Part shown: positions 34,664 through 44,086 of the stretch, piece by piece
Layout: every line of letters starts with the position of its first letter
How positions within the stretch are numbered: the first letter of the stretch is position 1
Source of the DNA: Vibrio sp. 99-70-13A1
GTDB taxonomy: Bacteria; Pseudomonadota; Gammaproteobacteria; Enterobacterales; Vibrionaceae
Direction of reading: 5' to 3'
Assembly: GCF_013114625.1 (NCBI RefSeq)
Contig: NZ_VTXD01000028.1
Span: 1-63,519 of the forward strand
Length of the DNA: 63,519 nt
Translations under genes and position numbers: made by a program
The notes under the pieces: model-generated
What the model was told of the DNA's origin: nothing
Databases searched by the model: none
The model's input: only the letters and a program-made list of their open reading frames with translations

Positions 34664-35653
34664 TCAACTATTTGTTTGTGGTTTGGCTTTTTTCATTTGT
34701 TTGTGTCTATACATATTTTGGTCAGCTTCACTCAATAGTGTTTCGAATGACAAAGGGCTATAGCAATCAACAATACTGGCACCAAAACTAATGGAGGTAT
34801 TATTAAGTTGGACATTAGCATTGGCCGCTTCTTTGTATTTGTCTTCCATTCGGCTTGCCATCAACATCAACTCTCGACGTGAGCCAATTAAGGAGATAAT
34901 GATGAATTCATCTCCACCTAGACGAGCGACGATATCACTCTCTCTGCAGTTCTTTTGAAGCACTTTAGCTAACGTTATAATGCAACGGTCGCCAGCGTGA
35001 TGACCAAAATTATCATTCACGTATTTTAGATTGTCGATATCTAAATATACGACGCCAATTGCGTGCTGATATCTTCGGGCATCCTTAAACTTTTGCTCCC
35101 CTAGAGCTTTTAACCCTCTGCGGTTACTTACGCCCGTAAGTTCATCCGTAATGGCAAGATCTTTAATTTTATTGAAGTCAGATATCATTTTTAAGTCAGA
35201 GGTGATCAGACGACAAAATTGAGTTAATAAAGCCTGAAGAGTGGCGTTGTATTCCGTTGGCTTAGTATCTATCACGCAAATAGTGCCAAAGATTTTCCCG
35301 CTTGGCCAATAAATAGGAAGCCCGCAATACGATTGGACATGACCATGTTTTACCGCTGGAGCATTTACCCAATCGACATTATCTGATGCATCGTGAACAT
35401 AAAGTTCTTGTTTTGTTTCGATAATTGTCCGGCAAAAGCTTTGTATGGATCGAGGCCAGTTATCGCCTTCTTTAAGAAAGTTATCTTCATTTTTGCTAGC
35501 AACCACGACACTAAAATCATCTTCGCGCATTTGAACAATGGTTCCGCATGCTGAGTTATAAATTTCAGAGATTAAGTCTACGGTTTGCTGCCATTTTGAT
35601 AAGTCTAATTGCGCAGGTTTGTTACCTAATAAGCAATTATGTTCATTCAGCAT
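34664..35653 (-). CDS. GAF-GGDEF diguanylate cyclase
   Basis: A 329-residue cytoplasmic protein. A GAF domain lies at about residues 20-155 (SYCGLPIYWPSGKIFGTICV). A GGDEF domain follows at about 165-325, with DELTGVSNRRGL, YLDIDNLKYVND and an intact active site LGGDEFIII. The product-inhibition I-site RxxD is present as RESD, five residues before GGDEF. It should make c-di-GMP with feedback control, gated by an unknown GAF ligand. AAGGAG precedes the ATG. It lies beside luxPQ and a PilZ receptor, in line with known crosstalk between quorum sensing and c-di-GMP in vibrios. Confidence 0.94.
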   Translation of the reverse strand: MLNEHNCLLGNKPAQLDLSKWQQTVDLISEIYNSACGTIVQMREDDFSVVVASKNEDNFLKEGDNWPRSIQSFCRTIIETKQELYVHDASDNVDWVNAPAVKHGHVQSYCGLPIYWPSGKIFGTICVIDTKPTEYNATLQALLTQFCRLITSDLKMISDFNKIKDLAITDELTGVSNRRGLKALGEQKFKDARRYQHAIGVVYLDIDNLKYVNDNFGHHAGDRCIITLAKVLQKNCRESDIVARLGGDEFIIISLIGSRRELMLMASRMEDKYKEAANANVQLNNTSISFGASIVDCYSPLSFETLLSEADQNMYRHKQMKKAKPQTNS

Positions 35654-35844
35654 TAAGTAATCTCCTTATTCTTATTTATATCAGTATATACCGATAAAGG
35701 TAGAAGGTGTGTATTCACTGTATTAAGCGCGATGACTTTAAATTAAACGAGCATCTACGATGCTGTAAAGTTAGGAATTATCTTTTACTAAATAAAGTGA
35801 AACAGGGTAGACTTCGCTCAATCAATTGATATGGAGCACTTTAA

Positions 35845-36189
35845 ATGGAACTTACCTCATTCTTAACTAAACTCGACACTTCACCTGAAAGTATTCAATT
35901 CGAAGAGACAATGTTAGTGGTTGAAGCTAACTATACGTTCTCACCGAGTGAATTTAAAAATGGTGAGGTAACGAACCTTGCTGGTGAAAATAATGGTTCG
36001 TGTAAAATTTTTGCTTTTGGTGTCTTACAGGGTTTATCAGCAGATCAGACGCTGGCTTGTTTTGGTCAATTTTATCGCAAAGACGTACTCGAATTTCCTG
36101 AAAATGATGATCACCAAAACATTCGAAACTTTATGAAATTTGGTTGGGAAGGTGTTCACTTTTCTCAAAAGGCTCTTGCTAAGAAGTAA
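35845..36189 (+). CDS. HopJ-type III effector family protein
   Basis: A 114-residue protein matching the HopJ family: FLTKLDTSPESIQFEETM, YTFSPSEFKNGEVTNLAGENNGSCKIFAFG, and LACFGQFYRKDVLEFPE. The family was named from a Pseudomonas syringae effector but is widespread in bacteria without type III secretion, including vibrios, so a virulence function should not be assumed. No secretion genes are nearby. The stop codon is part of a 7-nt repeat. Confidence 0.88.
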   Translation: MELTSFLTKLDTSPESIQFEETMLVVEANYTFSPSEFKNGEVTNLAGENNGSCKIFAFGVLQGLSADQTLACFGQFYRKDVLEFPENDDHQNIRNFMKFGWEGVHFSQKALAKK

Positions 36190-36210
36190 GAAGTAAGAAG
36201 TAAGAAGTAA
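36183..36210. repeat. GAAGTAA x4 heptad repeat across the HopJ-like stop
   Basis: Four perfect copies of GAAGTAA; the natural stop TAA is 36187-36189 and TAA recurs at 36194, 36201 and 36208, covering all three frames. Confidence 0.93.
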
Positions 36211-36326
36211 GAAGGTCAGTCTTTTGATCTTCTTACTATCATTCATACGCCATCATCAACTGCGTCTGTACCTTAAAGGCTGTGCTGCAATATCATGCTG
36301 AATATCTAGAATTTAGAATGGATTTT

Positions 36327-36647
36327 TTATTCGATTGGTAATGCAGTTAAACAGTTTCTGCACATACATAAATTAGCTTTGGCTATAGAGCTAGTGTCTC
36401 GCTTTTCAAGTTCAAAACACCAACAAGTTTCTTTACCCATACTAATATCACATTGCGCTGGTTTCTCGCATTGCGGGCAAGTATGCGTTGTTTTTGTGCC
36501 ATCTAACTTATCCATAATGATCTTTCTATCGTCATCAGAAAGTTTGCCCCAACCCATAATCTCATTGATTGTTCGGTGGCAGCCAGTGCAAATACCACCC
36601 TCATTTTTACATGCTGCTTTACAAGGCGTTTTCATTTCAAGAACCAT
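36327..36647 (-). CDS. DUF1289/cysteine-rich CWC protein
   Basis: A 106-residue protein with 12 cysteines. The N-terminal DUF1289 motif (PCKAACKNEGGICTGCHRTINEIMGW) is followed by a cysteine-rich CWC motif (CPQCEKPAQCD and CWCFELEK), then a CMCRNCL pair. This suggests metal or Fe-S binding; no enzymatic role is known. The first ATG (36647) or MKTPC at 36635 could be the start. The start is the main uncertainty. Confidence 0.82.
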   Translation of the reverse strand: MVLEMKTPCKAACKNEGGICTGCHRTINEIMGWGKLSDDDRKIIMDKLDGTKTTHTCPQCEKPAQCDISMGKETCWCFELEKRDTSSIAKANLCMCRNCLTALPIE

Positions 36648-36726
36648 TCATTTCAGAGATGACGGACTCTAGCATAAGTTTGACGGGATTCGTATTGTGC
36701 GGCCTAAATTCAAATTAAGCTCTGAT

Positions 36727-36762
36727 AAAAAAGCCAAACATACAGTAAGCATGTTTGGCTTT
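36727..36762. terminator. Bidirectional terminator
   Basis: Perfect 12-bp stem AAAGCCAAACAT (36730-36741) with its complement (36751-36762), 9-nt loop, A-run on the left side. It ends the transcript of the large lipoprotein gene. Confidence 0.9.
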
Positions 36763-36828
36763 ATTATTACTTTCAGTTGTTATGTAGAGAGTTGTTTCAA
36801 TAGTTTACCTCTACAGTCTTATTGATAT

Positions 36829-39807
36829 CTAAGGTTGATTTACAGCATCTCCGTTCAAAAATCCTAGTGCGGTTAACTCATCTTCAGAATCTGGGTGTGC
36901 ATAGTTATTAAACCAAATCTCACCAGTTGCGCTAATGTCGTTACCTTGCCATTCGGTAGAGGTAGTGAACACCTTAACGTTGAACTCTATACCGTTGCTG
37001 TATGCAAGCGCCATATAGTCCGTTGCGGTTTGAGCGTCGTCATTATCGTCTGTGTATGAGAAGCTCATGGCAACAATGCCGCGTTCTTCATCATGCATCG
37101 TCCAAGTAAATGACATTGATGCATCTGCCATCAGATTACCGTTGTCATCAAACTCTTCGAAAAGACCTGTACCTGCGGTTTCGGTACTATGATCTTCTCC
37201 GTAGAAAGTAAGGCGCTCATCATCTGAATGGAACACTAGCTCATCTGAAATGAAGTCAGAACTAAACTTAGGAACTCGATAGTCTTGTTCGTCTTTACAT
37301 CCATCTAATGCTTCTAGATATTTCGCATAACTGAAGAAGGTGGTAGGTACTTCATTGACGTCATCCCATTCGGAATCATTGGTATTACATTCTTGAAGTG
37401 CATCTTCAAGATCTAGCTCAATGTAGGTACCCATCCAAATTTCACCCGCTTCAGGATCAAAGTTGGCGATACGTAATTCATCCTCACCACTACCGTCTGC
37501 AATGTACGCTCGGTAATCCCATAGGTTATCTGCATCGTCACCAATTTCTAATAACCCATCTTCATTTATGTTCCAATAGTTATCTCTAGGTTCTCCATTT
37601 TTAAAGCGAAGCAATTGATTGTCTGCAGCAAATGCTTCAGTTCGTGTTTGTCGTGAGCCGTTCACTCGGTATAACACTTCACCTTCAAGTTGCATTTCAA
37701 CTAGGTCGCACCCAGCTAATTGCGCTTTGAAATCAGCGAGAGTAGCGCCAGTTTCCACTTCAGTGATAGGACACCAGCCTTCTAGATTAATCGCTCCTAA
37801 CAGTGCGGCTTTTGCGACTTCATTGAGTAAGAAACCGTCATCATCTTCAATTCTTTCTCCTGCTTCGAATCGATCGCCTTGATAAACTTTATTGTCGTAA
37901 ATCGATAGAATGAGTTTATTCGTATCTTCATCCCAATTGTCACCCCATGCCTCACTAGCCGCCATCGGTACATTGAAAGTAATGATACTTTGTTCATTAA
38001 CGGTTACTTGTTCCCATGTACCAGACCCAACAACGGTGACATTACCTGGCATGTTGGTTTGCTCATCCCAACTCCAATCCATAGAGACGTATACAGCGGT
38101 ATTATCATCGACAAATTGCACACCGATATCCCAACCTAATGAGATACCTTTCACACTTGAAGTAGCATCACCAGTTTCAGCTTTATCCGCTACAGCGACC
38201 ATTAGTTCATCAAACGTGACGGCATTGTGCCCATCATCATCAGTATTGCCAGATGCACGCCAGAACCAAGGTTGATTCCAAAGGAAGTACTGATCTGTAT
38301 CTGGAGTGAGTTGTACAACACCACCCTCAGCGCCTTCTGGGAAGACGGCTTCACTATCAACATAATCGGTAAGCTCACCTGCATTATCTATAATACTTTC
38401 ACCTGCTAACGCTTTGACATACCCAAATGCTGTAGAGGTTAATGTAGGGATTTCTTTCGGATAGACATTGACAGAGTCGCTCGAAATTGCGATTTCAAAC
38501 ACATCGTTAAAGGCTACCCAGCCAGTCGTTGTTAACGCTATATCTTGGTCATCTTCATCGTATAGGTCTTGTTCCCACATTGCGCCATCAGGTTGAATTT
38601 CATAGTTAGCTTGAAGTGAAGCAATGTTGTTTGCCACTTCGAATTTTTCCATGAAAATGCTGACATCAGTTTGTTGTTCACCCATGGAGTCTTGGTAAGA
38701 ATCTTCATCAGCCCATAAACTGTAGAATGTGCTGTTGGCTTGCATAAAGGCAATAACTTGCTCAATAGGGGATAGGTCAGGGGTGTTTGGTGAAGAATCA
38801 TCGACATCTAGAATGCCGTCGTTATCATCATCAGTATCTTTGATATCACCAATACCGTCATTATCATTATCTGACGTTTCAGTTGAGTCATAAGGAAGAT
38901 CATCTTCTAAATCAGGAGTACCGTCGTTATCATCATCCAAATCGGCATTATCACCGATAAGATCTTTATCTGAATCCACCCACTCGGTTGCATCTTGAGG
39001 CGCAAAATCTTGGCTATCAACTACGCCATCGCCATCAGAGTCGGTTTCAATCACATAACCATCAGGATCGTTTTCATCAATGATCAAAACCAGTTCATCA
39101 TCGATACTGAGTTCTTCGCCTTCTTCTAAGTTTGCTTCAAGTTCATCAATGTAATCCGCTACGCCTTCATTCACGGCTTGCGCATCATCCAATAAGGTAG
39201 AGCCTGAATTATCTTCGTCAGCATCACTCGCAAGATCTTCAACGGAAGTGGGGAGCACATTATTATCGACTAAGCTTTCGGCACCAAAAGCGGCGGCGGT
39301 ATTGCCGTCTTCAATAAAGTCTCCGAGAACTTCATCTGTTTCAATGCCTAATTGTGTTGCGACTGTCATCACTGCCTGTTCTTCAGTCATGGAGTCATCA
39401 CGTTCTAAAATGACATGAACTAAGGTTGAAAGGGGGGTCACATCTTGTTGGCCAGCAGGCGCTGACATTACATAATCACTGACCACTTCTGTGCCAGTGT
39501 CTTCATCAATGGTTTGTCCTTTTATTGCCCTAACAATAACAGAGTAACTTTCGGGGTTAGGTATGCCGTTCACATCGAGAGTAGCCTTACCTCCAGCCCC
39601 AGTGGTCGCTGATGGTTCATTTGCATCCAATGCAAAGTTGCCATTTAAGTCGAGCCAGACTTGGGCATTTTGTAAGTAGCCATCAATTGCCGTAACGCTA
39701 TAGCCAGATGATGAAGTGGAGCCACTAGAGCTATCACTATCAAAACATCCGACCAAACCTAAGGTTGATGTTAAGCCGAGTGCTAATACAATCTTATTTT
39801 TATTCAT
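36829..39807 (-). CDS. Large acidic lipoprotein with thrombospondin type-3 calcium repeats
   Basis: A 992-residue predicted lipoprotein: signal peptide and lipobox LVGC (Cys22), then a Ser/Gly linker. A domain with AIDGYLQNAQVWLDLNGNFA (about 38-57) resembles the carboxypeptidase-regulatory-like fold of large vibrio surface proteins. At about 255-345 lies a run of Asp-rich thrombospondin type-3 repeats (DSDGDGVVDSQD, DLDDDNDGTPDLED, DTDDDNDGILDVDD), which bind calcium. The remaining 640 residues form a beta-rich acidic region with several WxxxY-type repeats and no recognised family. Aspartate and glutamate are very abundant, typical of marine surface proteins. Asp23 after the lipid Cys may favour inner-membrane retention. 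Function unknown. Confidence 0.75.
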   Translation of the reverse strand: MNKNKIVLALGLTSTLGLVGCFDSDSSSGSTSSSGYSVTAIDGYLQNAQVWLDLNGNFALDANEPSATTGAGGKATLDVNGIPNPESYSVIVRAIKGQTIDEDTGTEVVSDYVMSAPAGQQDVTPLSTLVHVILERDDSMTEEQAVMTVATQLGIETDEVLGDFIEDGNTAAAFGAESLVDNNVLPTSVEDLASDADEDNSGSTLLDDAQAVNEGVADYIDELEANLEEGEELSIDDELVLIIDENDPDGYVIETDSDGDGVVDSQDFAPQDATEWVDSDKDLIGDNADLDDDNDGTPDLEDDLPYDSTETSDNDNDGIGDIKDTDDDNDGILDVDDSSPNTPDLSPIEQVIAFMQANSTFYSLWADEDSYQDSMGEQQTDVSIFMEKFEVANNIASLQANYEIQPDGAMWEQDLYDEDDQDIALTTTGWVAFNDVFEIAISSDSVNVYPKEIPTLTSTAFGYVKALAGESIIDNAGELTDYVDSEAVFPEGAEGGVVQLTPDTDQYFLWNQPWFWRASGNTDDDGHNAVTFDELMVAVADKAETGDATSSVKGISLGWDIGVQFVDDNTAVYVSMDWSWDEQTNMPGNVTVVGSGTWEQVTVNEQSIITFNVPMAASEAWGDNWDEDTNKLILSIYDNKVYQGDRFEAGERIEDDDGFLLNEVAKAALLGAINLEGWCPITEVETGATLADFKAQLAGCDLVEMQLEGEVLYRVNGSRQTRTEAFAADNQLLRFKNGEPRDNYWNINEDGLLEIGDDADNLWDYRAYIADGSGEDELRIANFDPEAGEIWMGTYIELDLEDALQECNTNDSEWDDVNEVPTTFFSYAKYLEALDGCKDEQDYRVPKFSSDFISDELVFHSDDERLTFYGEDHSTETAGTGLFEEFDDNGNLMADASMSFTWTMHDEERGIVAMSFSYTDDNDDAQTATDYMALAYSNGIEFNVKVFTTSTEWQGNDISATGEIWFNNYAHPDSEDELTALGFLNGDAVNQP

Positions 39808-40197
39808 TGTTCATCCTAAACAGTTGCCTGTACTTATCTTAAGTCCAATAAAAACTTAGGAAATAGAACGATCTGCGTCAAATATGCCAAGCGATGTGAA
39901 TCATATTGATGTTCAACTGAATCAAAGTTTTTATTTTATAAAGCGCTGTTAATTAAAGACTATTTATTTATGACTTATATCGTTTTCGTTATGTATGAAG
40001 TATCACTCATCTAAATTATTGATAACATACATTTTATAATTTATACAAATTATGTGGTTATTTAATGGTGAGTATCATATTTGTGATGTAGGTCGCCTTT
40101 CGTATTGAGGGGTAACTGTCTGTATTTTTGGTATAAAGTCCTTATCAATACTCGTAATCGATCTAGGTTTGTTGTAGCATCTTTCCCCTTTTCTTGA
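39808..40197. other. Divergent promoter region, no gene seen
   Basis: 390 bp, AT-rich, between the lipoprotein gene (-) and yegD (+). I see no RNA, repeat or terminator. It must carry both promoters. Confidence 0.4.
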
Positions 40198-40209
40198 GTG
40201 GAGGATAGT

Positions 40210-41565
40210 ATGTTTATTGGATTTGATTATGGCACTGCGAATTGCTCAGTTGCTGCTGTGCTTGATGGTCAGCCAACGTTATTGCCTTTAGAAGGTGAAA
40301 ATTTTTATATTCCATCCACCGTATGCGCACCTACACGCGAAAGTGTTTCCGAGCACCTATTTCGCCACTTAAATATTAAGCCGAGTGATACGGTTGGCGA
40401 GCAAGTTCTTCGTAGAGCTATTGCTGCAAACCGGGAAGAAAGTATTGAACTTGTCCGAGAAGATATGGCATTTGGACAAGCGGCTTTAGATCTTTACCTC
40501 GAAGATCCAAGGGACGTTTATTACGTAAAATCACCTAAATCATTCTTAGGTGCTAACGGCTTACATGATGTTCAGATTAGTTTTTTTGAAGATTTGGTTT
40601 GCTCGATGATGGCGAATATCAAAACTCAATCAGAGCTCACGACACAAACTGCTATTACACAAGCTGTGATTGGTCGCCCTATTAACTTCCATGGACGTGG
40701 CGGTGAAGAAGCGAACCAACAAGCCGAGAGTATTTTGTACCGCGCAGCAACGCGTGCCGGCTTTAAAGATATTGAATTTCAGTTCGAGCCTGTTGCCGCA
40801 GGTCTTGAATATGAAAGTACACTTAAAGAAAACAAAACCGTACTGGTTGTCGATATTGGTGGTGGTACAACAGACTGTTCTTTATTAGACATGGGACCTA
40901 GCTGGGTAGGGAAAACAGATCGTACCCAAAGCCTTCTTGCTCACAGTGGTCAGCGAGTCGGGGGTAATGATCTTGATATCTATCTTGCATTTAAACAGTT
41001 CATGCAGCCATTTGGTTTAGCCAGTAAAAGTTCATCTGGTATTGATATGCCTTTGACTCAGTTCTGGAATCCTATCGCGATTAACAATGTCGAAGCTCAG
41101 AAGAACTTTTATTCTCGTGAAAACTTCAACGCACTGAAGTTATTGCGTAAAGAAGCTGCCGAGCCAGCAAAGCTTGATCGTCTACTTAAAGTTTACCAAG
41201 ACACTTTAGGCTACAGCATTGTTCGAAGAGCTGAAGAAGCAAAAATTGGATTGGCGGACTCAGCTCAATACAGAGCGGCAGTGAGCGTAGCTTCAGAATT
41301 GGTTGAAATTGATATTTCCGTTGAACAAATGATTGAAGCGATTGAAACGCCTAAATCAAAAATGGTTGAGCTGGTGAAAGAAGCGATACAGCAAGGACAA
41401 AAAACGCCAGATGTGATTTACATGACAGGTGGTTCGGCTCGCTCGCCTATTTTGCGTCAAGCGGTTGAACAAGCTGTGCCTAATGTGCCTATTGTCAGTG
41501 GAAATTACTTCGGTTCTGTTACTGCTGGTTTAGCGCGTTGGGCAGACACTTGCTTTAAAAAATAG
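40210..41565 (+). CDS. yegD: Hsp70-family chaperone-like protein YegD
   Basis: A 451-residue actin-fold ATPase matching E. coli YegD (450): MFIGFDYGTANCSVAAV, CAPTRESVSEHLFRH, YVKSPKSFLGANGLHD, QAVIGRPINFHGRGG, the phosphate-2 loop VVDIGGGTTDCSL and the adenosine motif TGGSARSPILRQA. It lacks the substrate-binding domain of DnaK. The ATG at 40210 is preceded by GGAGG 6 nt upstream; the frame also opens at a GTG at 40198 that overlaps this ribosome site. Client and role are not established. Confidence 0.95.
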   Translation: MFIGFDYGTANCSVAAVLDGQPTLLPLEGENFYIPSTVCAPTRESVSEHLFRHLNIKPSDTVGEQVLRRAIAANREESIELVREDMAFGQAALDLYLEDPRDVYYVKSPKSFLGANGLHDVQISFFEDLVCSMMANIKTQSELTTQTAITQAVIGRPINFHGRGGEEANQQAESILYRAATRAGFKDIEFQFEPVAAGLEYESTLKENKTVLVVDIGGGTTDCSLLDMGPSWVGKTDRTQSLLAHSGQRVGGNDLDIYLAFKQFMQPFGLASKSSSGIDMPLTQFWNPIAINNVEAQKNFYSRENFNALKLLRKEAAEPAKLDRLLKVYQDTLGYSIVRRAEEAKIGLADSAQYRAAVSVASELVEIDISVEQMIEAIETPKSKMVELVKEAIQQGQKTPDVIYMTGGSARSPILRQAVEQAVPNVPIVSGNYFGSVTAGLARWADTCFKK

Positions 41566-41627
41566 CGTTCTTAAAAGTAGCTTATTCTCTTATTCATATT
41601 TCAATGGCTAACCCCATTGAGCTTATT

Positions 41628-41653
41628 AAAGCCTGTCATTGACAGGCTTTTTT
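41628..41653 (+). terminator. Terminator of yegD
   Basis: AAAGCCTGTC (41628-41637), loop ATT, GACAGGCTTT (41641-41650) and further T residues to 41653. Confidence 0.93.
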
Positions 41654-41748
41654 GGATGCAATTCATAACTTTGATTAAAGTTTGCTTTGAGTTCATATAA
41701 ATTTCATATTTGGAATGGTATTCTATATAAAAATATCGGAGCACCATA

Positions 41749-42429
41749 ATGACATCTCAATTAACCCGCTTTGCTTTTATTGCAGTGATGACCGCATTTT
41801 TGTTTGGCTGTGTGCAGTCCCCTAGAATTCATGCGACTAAGTTTACAAGTTATGAAGACTTTCGACCGGGTCCTGAAGGCGGTGTCGATCTCGTATGGGC
41901 GAGAATTGGTTTGAGAGACGCTGATCGATTAAAGAGGAAGTTAGGACAATATGATTCAGTCGTTATTGACCAAATTTTTGTTCTTGCTGAGGAAAACTCA
42001 ATCACCGATGAACAAATTGAAGAGTTAACCACTTATTTTGTTCAGAGATTAAGCGATACCATTAAACCACATAAGCCAGTTATTGAATCGCCAACTGGGA
42101 ATTCACTGCGCTTAAGTATTGCTTTGAGTAATGTTGAAACACCCAACCCAATTCTCGCGGTGACCAGCAGCGTCCTACCGTATGGATTAGCTATTTCGAC
42201 CATCTCAAAGATCACTACGGGTGAGCATACTAATGTAGGTAGTGCTACTATCGAGCTTTTAGTCAGTGATGCTCAAAGTGGCGCTGCGCTATTTGCCGCG
42301 GTGGACAGAGAGGCAGGCAATAAAGATTTCTCAACCATGTTGGACTCCCTTGATGATCCTAAAGATGCAATCAACTTTTGGGTTGATCGCTTAGATGTTA
42401 CTCTAAAGAAAATTGAAAACCCTGAATAA
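41749..42429 (+). CDS. DUF3313 lipoprotein
   Basis: A 226-residue predicted lipoprotein (signal peptide, lipobox LFGC, Cys21). The mature part has the DUF3313 pattern: WARIGLRDADRLKRKLGQYDSVVIDQIFV near 50-80, then a SATIELLVSDAQSGAALFAAVDRE segment. Function unknown. Ribosome site CGGAG precedes the ATG. The DUF3820 gene follows 6 bp later, so the two form an operon. Confidence 0.82.
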   Translation: MTSQLTRFAFIAVMTAFLFGCVQSPRIHATKFTSYEDFRPGPEGGVDLVWARIGLRDADRLKRKLGQYDSVVIDQIFVLAEENSITDEQIEELTTYFVQRLSDTIKPHKPVIESPTGNSLRLSIALSNVETPNPILAVTSSVLPYGLAISTISKITTGEHTNVGSATIELLVSDAQSGAALFAAVDREAGNKDFSTMLDSLDDPKDAINFWVDRLDVTLKKIENPE

Positions 42430-42435
42430 TCGAAC

Positions 42436-42660
42436 ATGTTGCAAAAAGAGAACTTAATTAAACTGGCTAGAATGCCAATGCCTTTTGGTAAATATGCAGG
42501 TCGAATGCTTATTGATCTGCCAGAAGAATATTTACTTTGGTTCGCCAATAAAAAACAATTTCCAGAAGGAGAGTTGGGTGAGCTTATGCAGTTATGCTTG
42601 GCATTAAAGGTAGAAGGGCTAGATAGCGTGGTAAAACCTCTAAAGTATGATTTTAACTAA
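42436..42660 (+). CDS. DUF3820 protein (QSregVF-type)
   Basis: A 74-residue protein matching DUF3820: MPMPFGKYAGRMLIDLPEEYLLWFANK. Its Pfam family is named putative quorum-sensing-regulated virulence factor after a Pseudomonas member; function is unknown. It begins 6 nt after the DUF3313 stop. Confidence 0.88.
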   Translation: MLQKENLIKLARMPMPFGKYAGRMLIDLPEEYLLWFANKKQFPEGELGELMQLCLALKVEGLDSVVKPLKYDFN

Positions 42661-42914
42661 TAGAGAGGTGCAACATCCACTAAGCCGATACATCTCTTAA
42701 TCTGAAATGCTCTTCTTAGTTGTTTTTAACCAATCCAATCACCTATTTATGTTCATCCTCACCTTATGAGGATGGGCATATAATTGCTTTGTAAAAGCGT
42801 CAATATTATTCCCTACATTATTCGCAAAAATTAAAACCAGCTTCTACACTTTGAAAAACTAGACAATTCAGAGTGTTATCTGATTATTGCTAAAGTAATC
42901 ACCTTGGAGGCTGA

Positions 42915-43940
42915 ATGACTCATAAAGCAACCGTATTAATTGTTGATGATACGCCAGACAATTTAGATGTTCTTACTGGTTTGTTAAAAGATCAGTACCA
43001 AATTAGGGTTGCTAAAAGAGGTGCAGTAGCATTGAAATTGGCGCAAATGTCTCCTCAGCCAGATCTCATTCTACTTGATATAATGATGCCCGAAATTGAT
43101 GGCTATGAAGTCTGTCAAATCCTTAAATCTCAACCTAATACCTCGCATATTCCTATCATATTCGTTACCGCTAAAATTTCGGCAGAAGATGAAGTTAAAG
43201 GTTTATCGTTAGGGGCGGTAGACTACATTACCAAACCGATAAACCCAGCGATTGCCTTGCAACGGGTGGCCGCTCAACTCGCCTTATACCACCAACAAAA
43301 AATGCTTTATCTTAAAGTGAAAGAACAAACCGCAGAGATTAACCGCTCTAAAATGGAAATGATTGAGCGGCTCGGTCGGGCTGGTGAGTTTAAAGATAAT
43401 GAAACCGGCATGCATGTATTGCGTATGAGCCACTTTTGTCATGTCCTTGCGCTTGCTTGCGGTTTGTCATTAGAAGACGCAGATACATTACGGGAAGCAG
43501 CCCCGATGCATGATATTGGTAAAATAGGCATTCCAGATAATGTGCTTCTTAAACAAGGTAAATTAGATGCTAATGAGTGGGCTATTATGCAAACTCATGT
43601 TGCTATTGGCGTTGAGATTCTAGGTGAAACGTCTGGTTCAAAGTTGCTTCAAGTTGCCGTTCAGGTTGCTCAATCTCATCATGAAAAATGGAATGGTCAA
43701 GGCTACCCACAAGGTCTTGTTGGGGAAGATATTCCTCTTGTCGCTCGTATTGCTGCAATAGCAGATGTGTTTGATGCATTAACCTCAGAGCGTCCATATA
43801 AACAAGCATGGTCGATAGAAAAAGCGGTCTCATTACTTGAAGAAGAGAAAGGGCAACATTTTGATCCTTCACTGGTGGATTTGTTTATTGAGAACTTGCC
43901 TCAAATACTTGAACTTAAAGCTCGTTTTAAGGATGAGTGA
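42915..43940 (+). CDS. Response regulator with HD-GYP phosphodiesterase domain
   Basis: A 341-residue protein. The receiver domain (1-120) has Asp55 in LLDIMMPEIDG and the Lys in YITKPINP. A short helical linker leads to an HD-GYP domain (about 145-335) with the metal site MHDIGKIGIPD and the HHEKWNGQGYPQGL motif intact. It should hydrolyse c-di-GMP when activated by a partner kinase. No kinase is adjacent; the nearest in the window is luxQ, 9 kb away. Ribosome site TTGGAGG. Confidence 0.94.
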   Translation: MTHKATVLIVDDTPDNLDVLTGLLKDQYQIRVAKRGAVALKLAQMSPQPDLILLDIMMPEIDGYEVCQILKSQPNTSHIPIIFVTAKISAEDEVKGLSLGAVDYITKPINPAIALQRVAAQLALYHQQKMLYLKVKEQTAEINRSKMEMIERLGRAGEFKDNETGMHVLRMSHFCHVLALACGLSLEDADTLREAAPMHDIGKIGIPDNVLLKQGKLDANEWAIMQTHVAIGVEILGETSGSKLLQVAVQVAQSHHEKWNGQGYPQGLVGEDIPLVARIAAIADVFDALTSERPYKQAWSIEKAVSLLEEEKGQHFDPSLVDLFIENLPQILELKARFKDE

Positions 43941-44086
43941 GTGGTTTTTTATAAATCAGAAGATCTTTTTATTGATTTAGTATGAACTCATTCATATTTT
44001 TCTATTTAGGTGAAATAACTCATTGTTAATTAGGCGCTATTTACTATTCTAGGAGGGAAGCTTTTAACTGTTACTAAGGAATAGGT

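Noticed and set aside
35845..36189. Type III secretion effector function for the HopJ-like protein
   Set aside because: The family name is historical; no secretion genes or chaperone are nearby.
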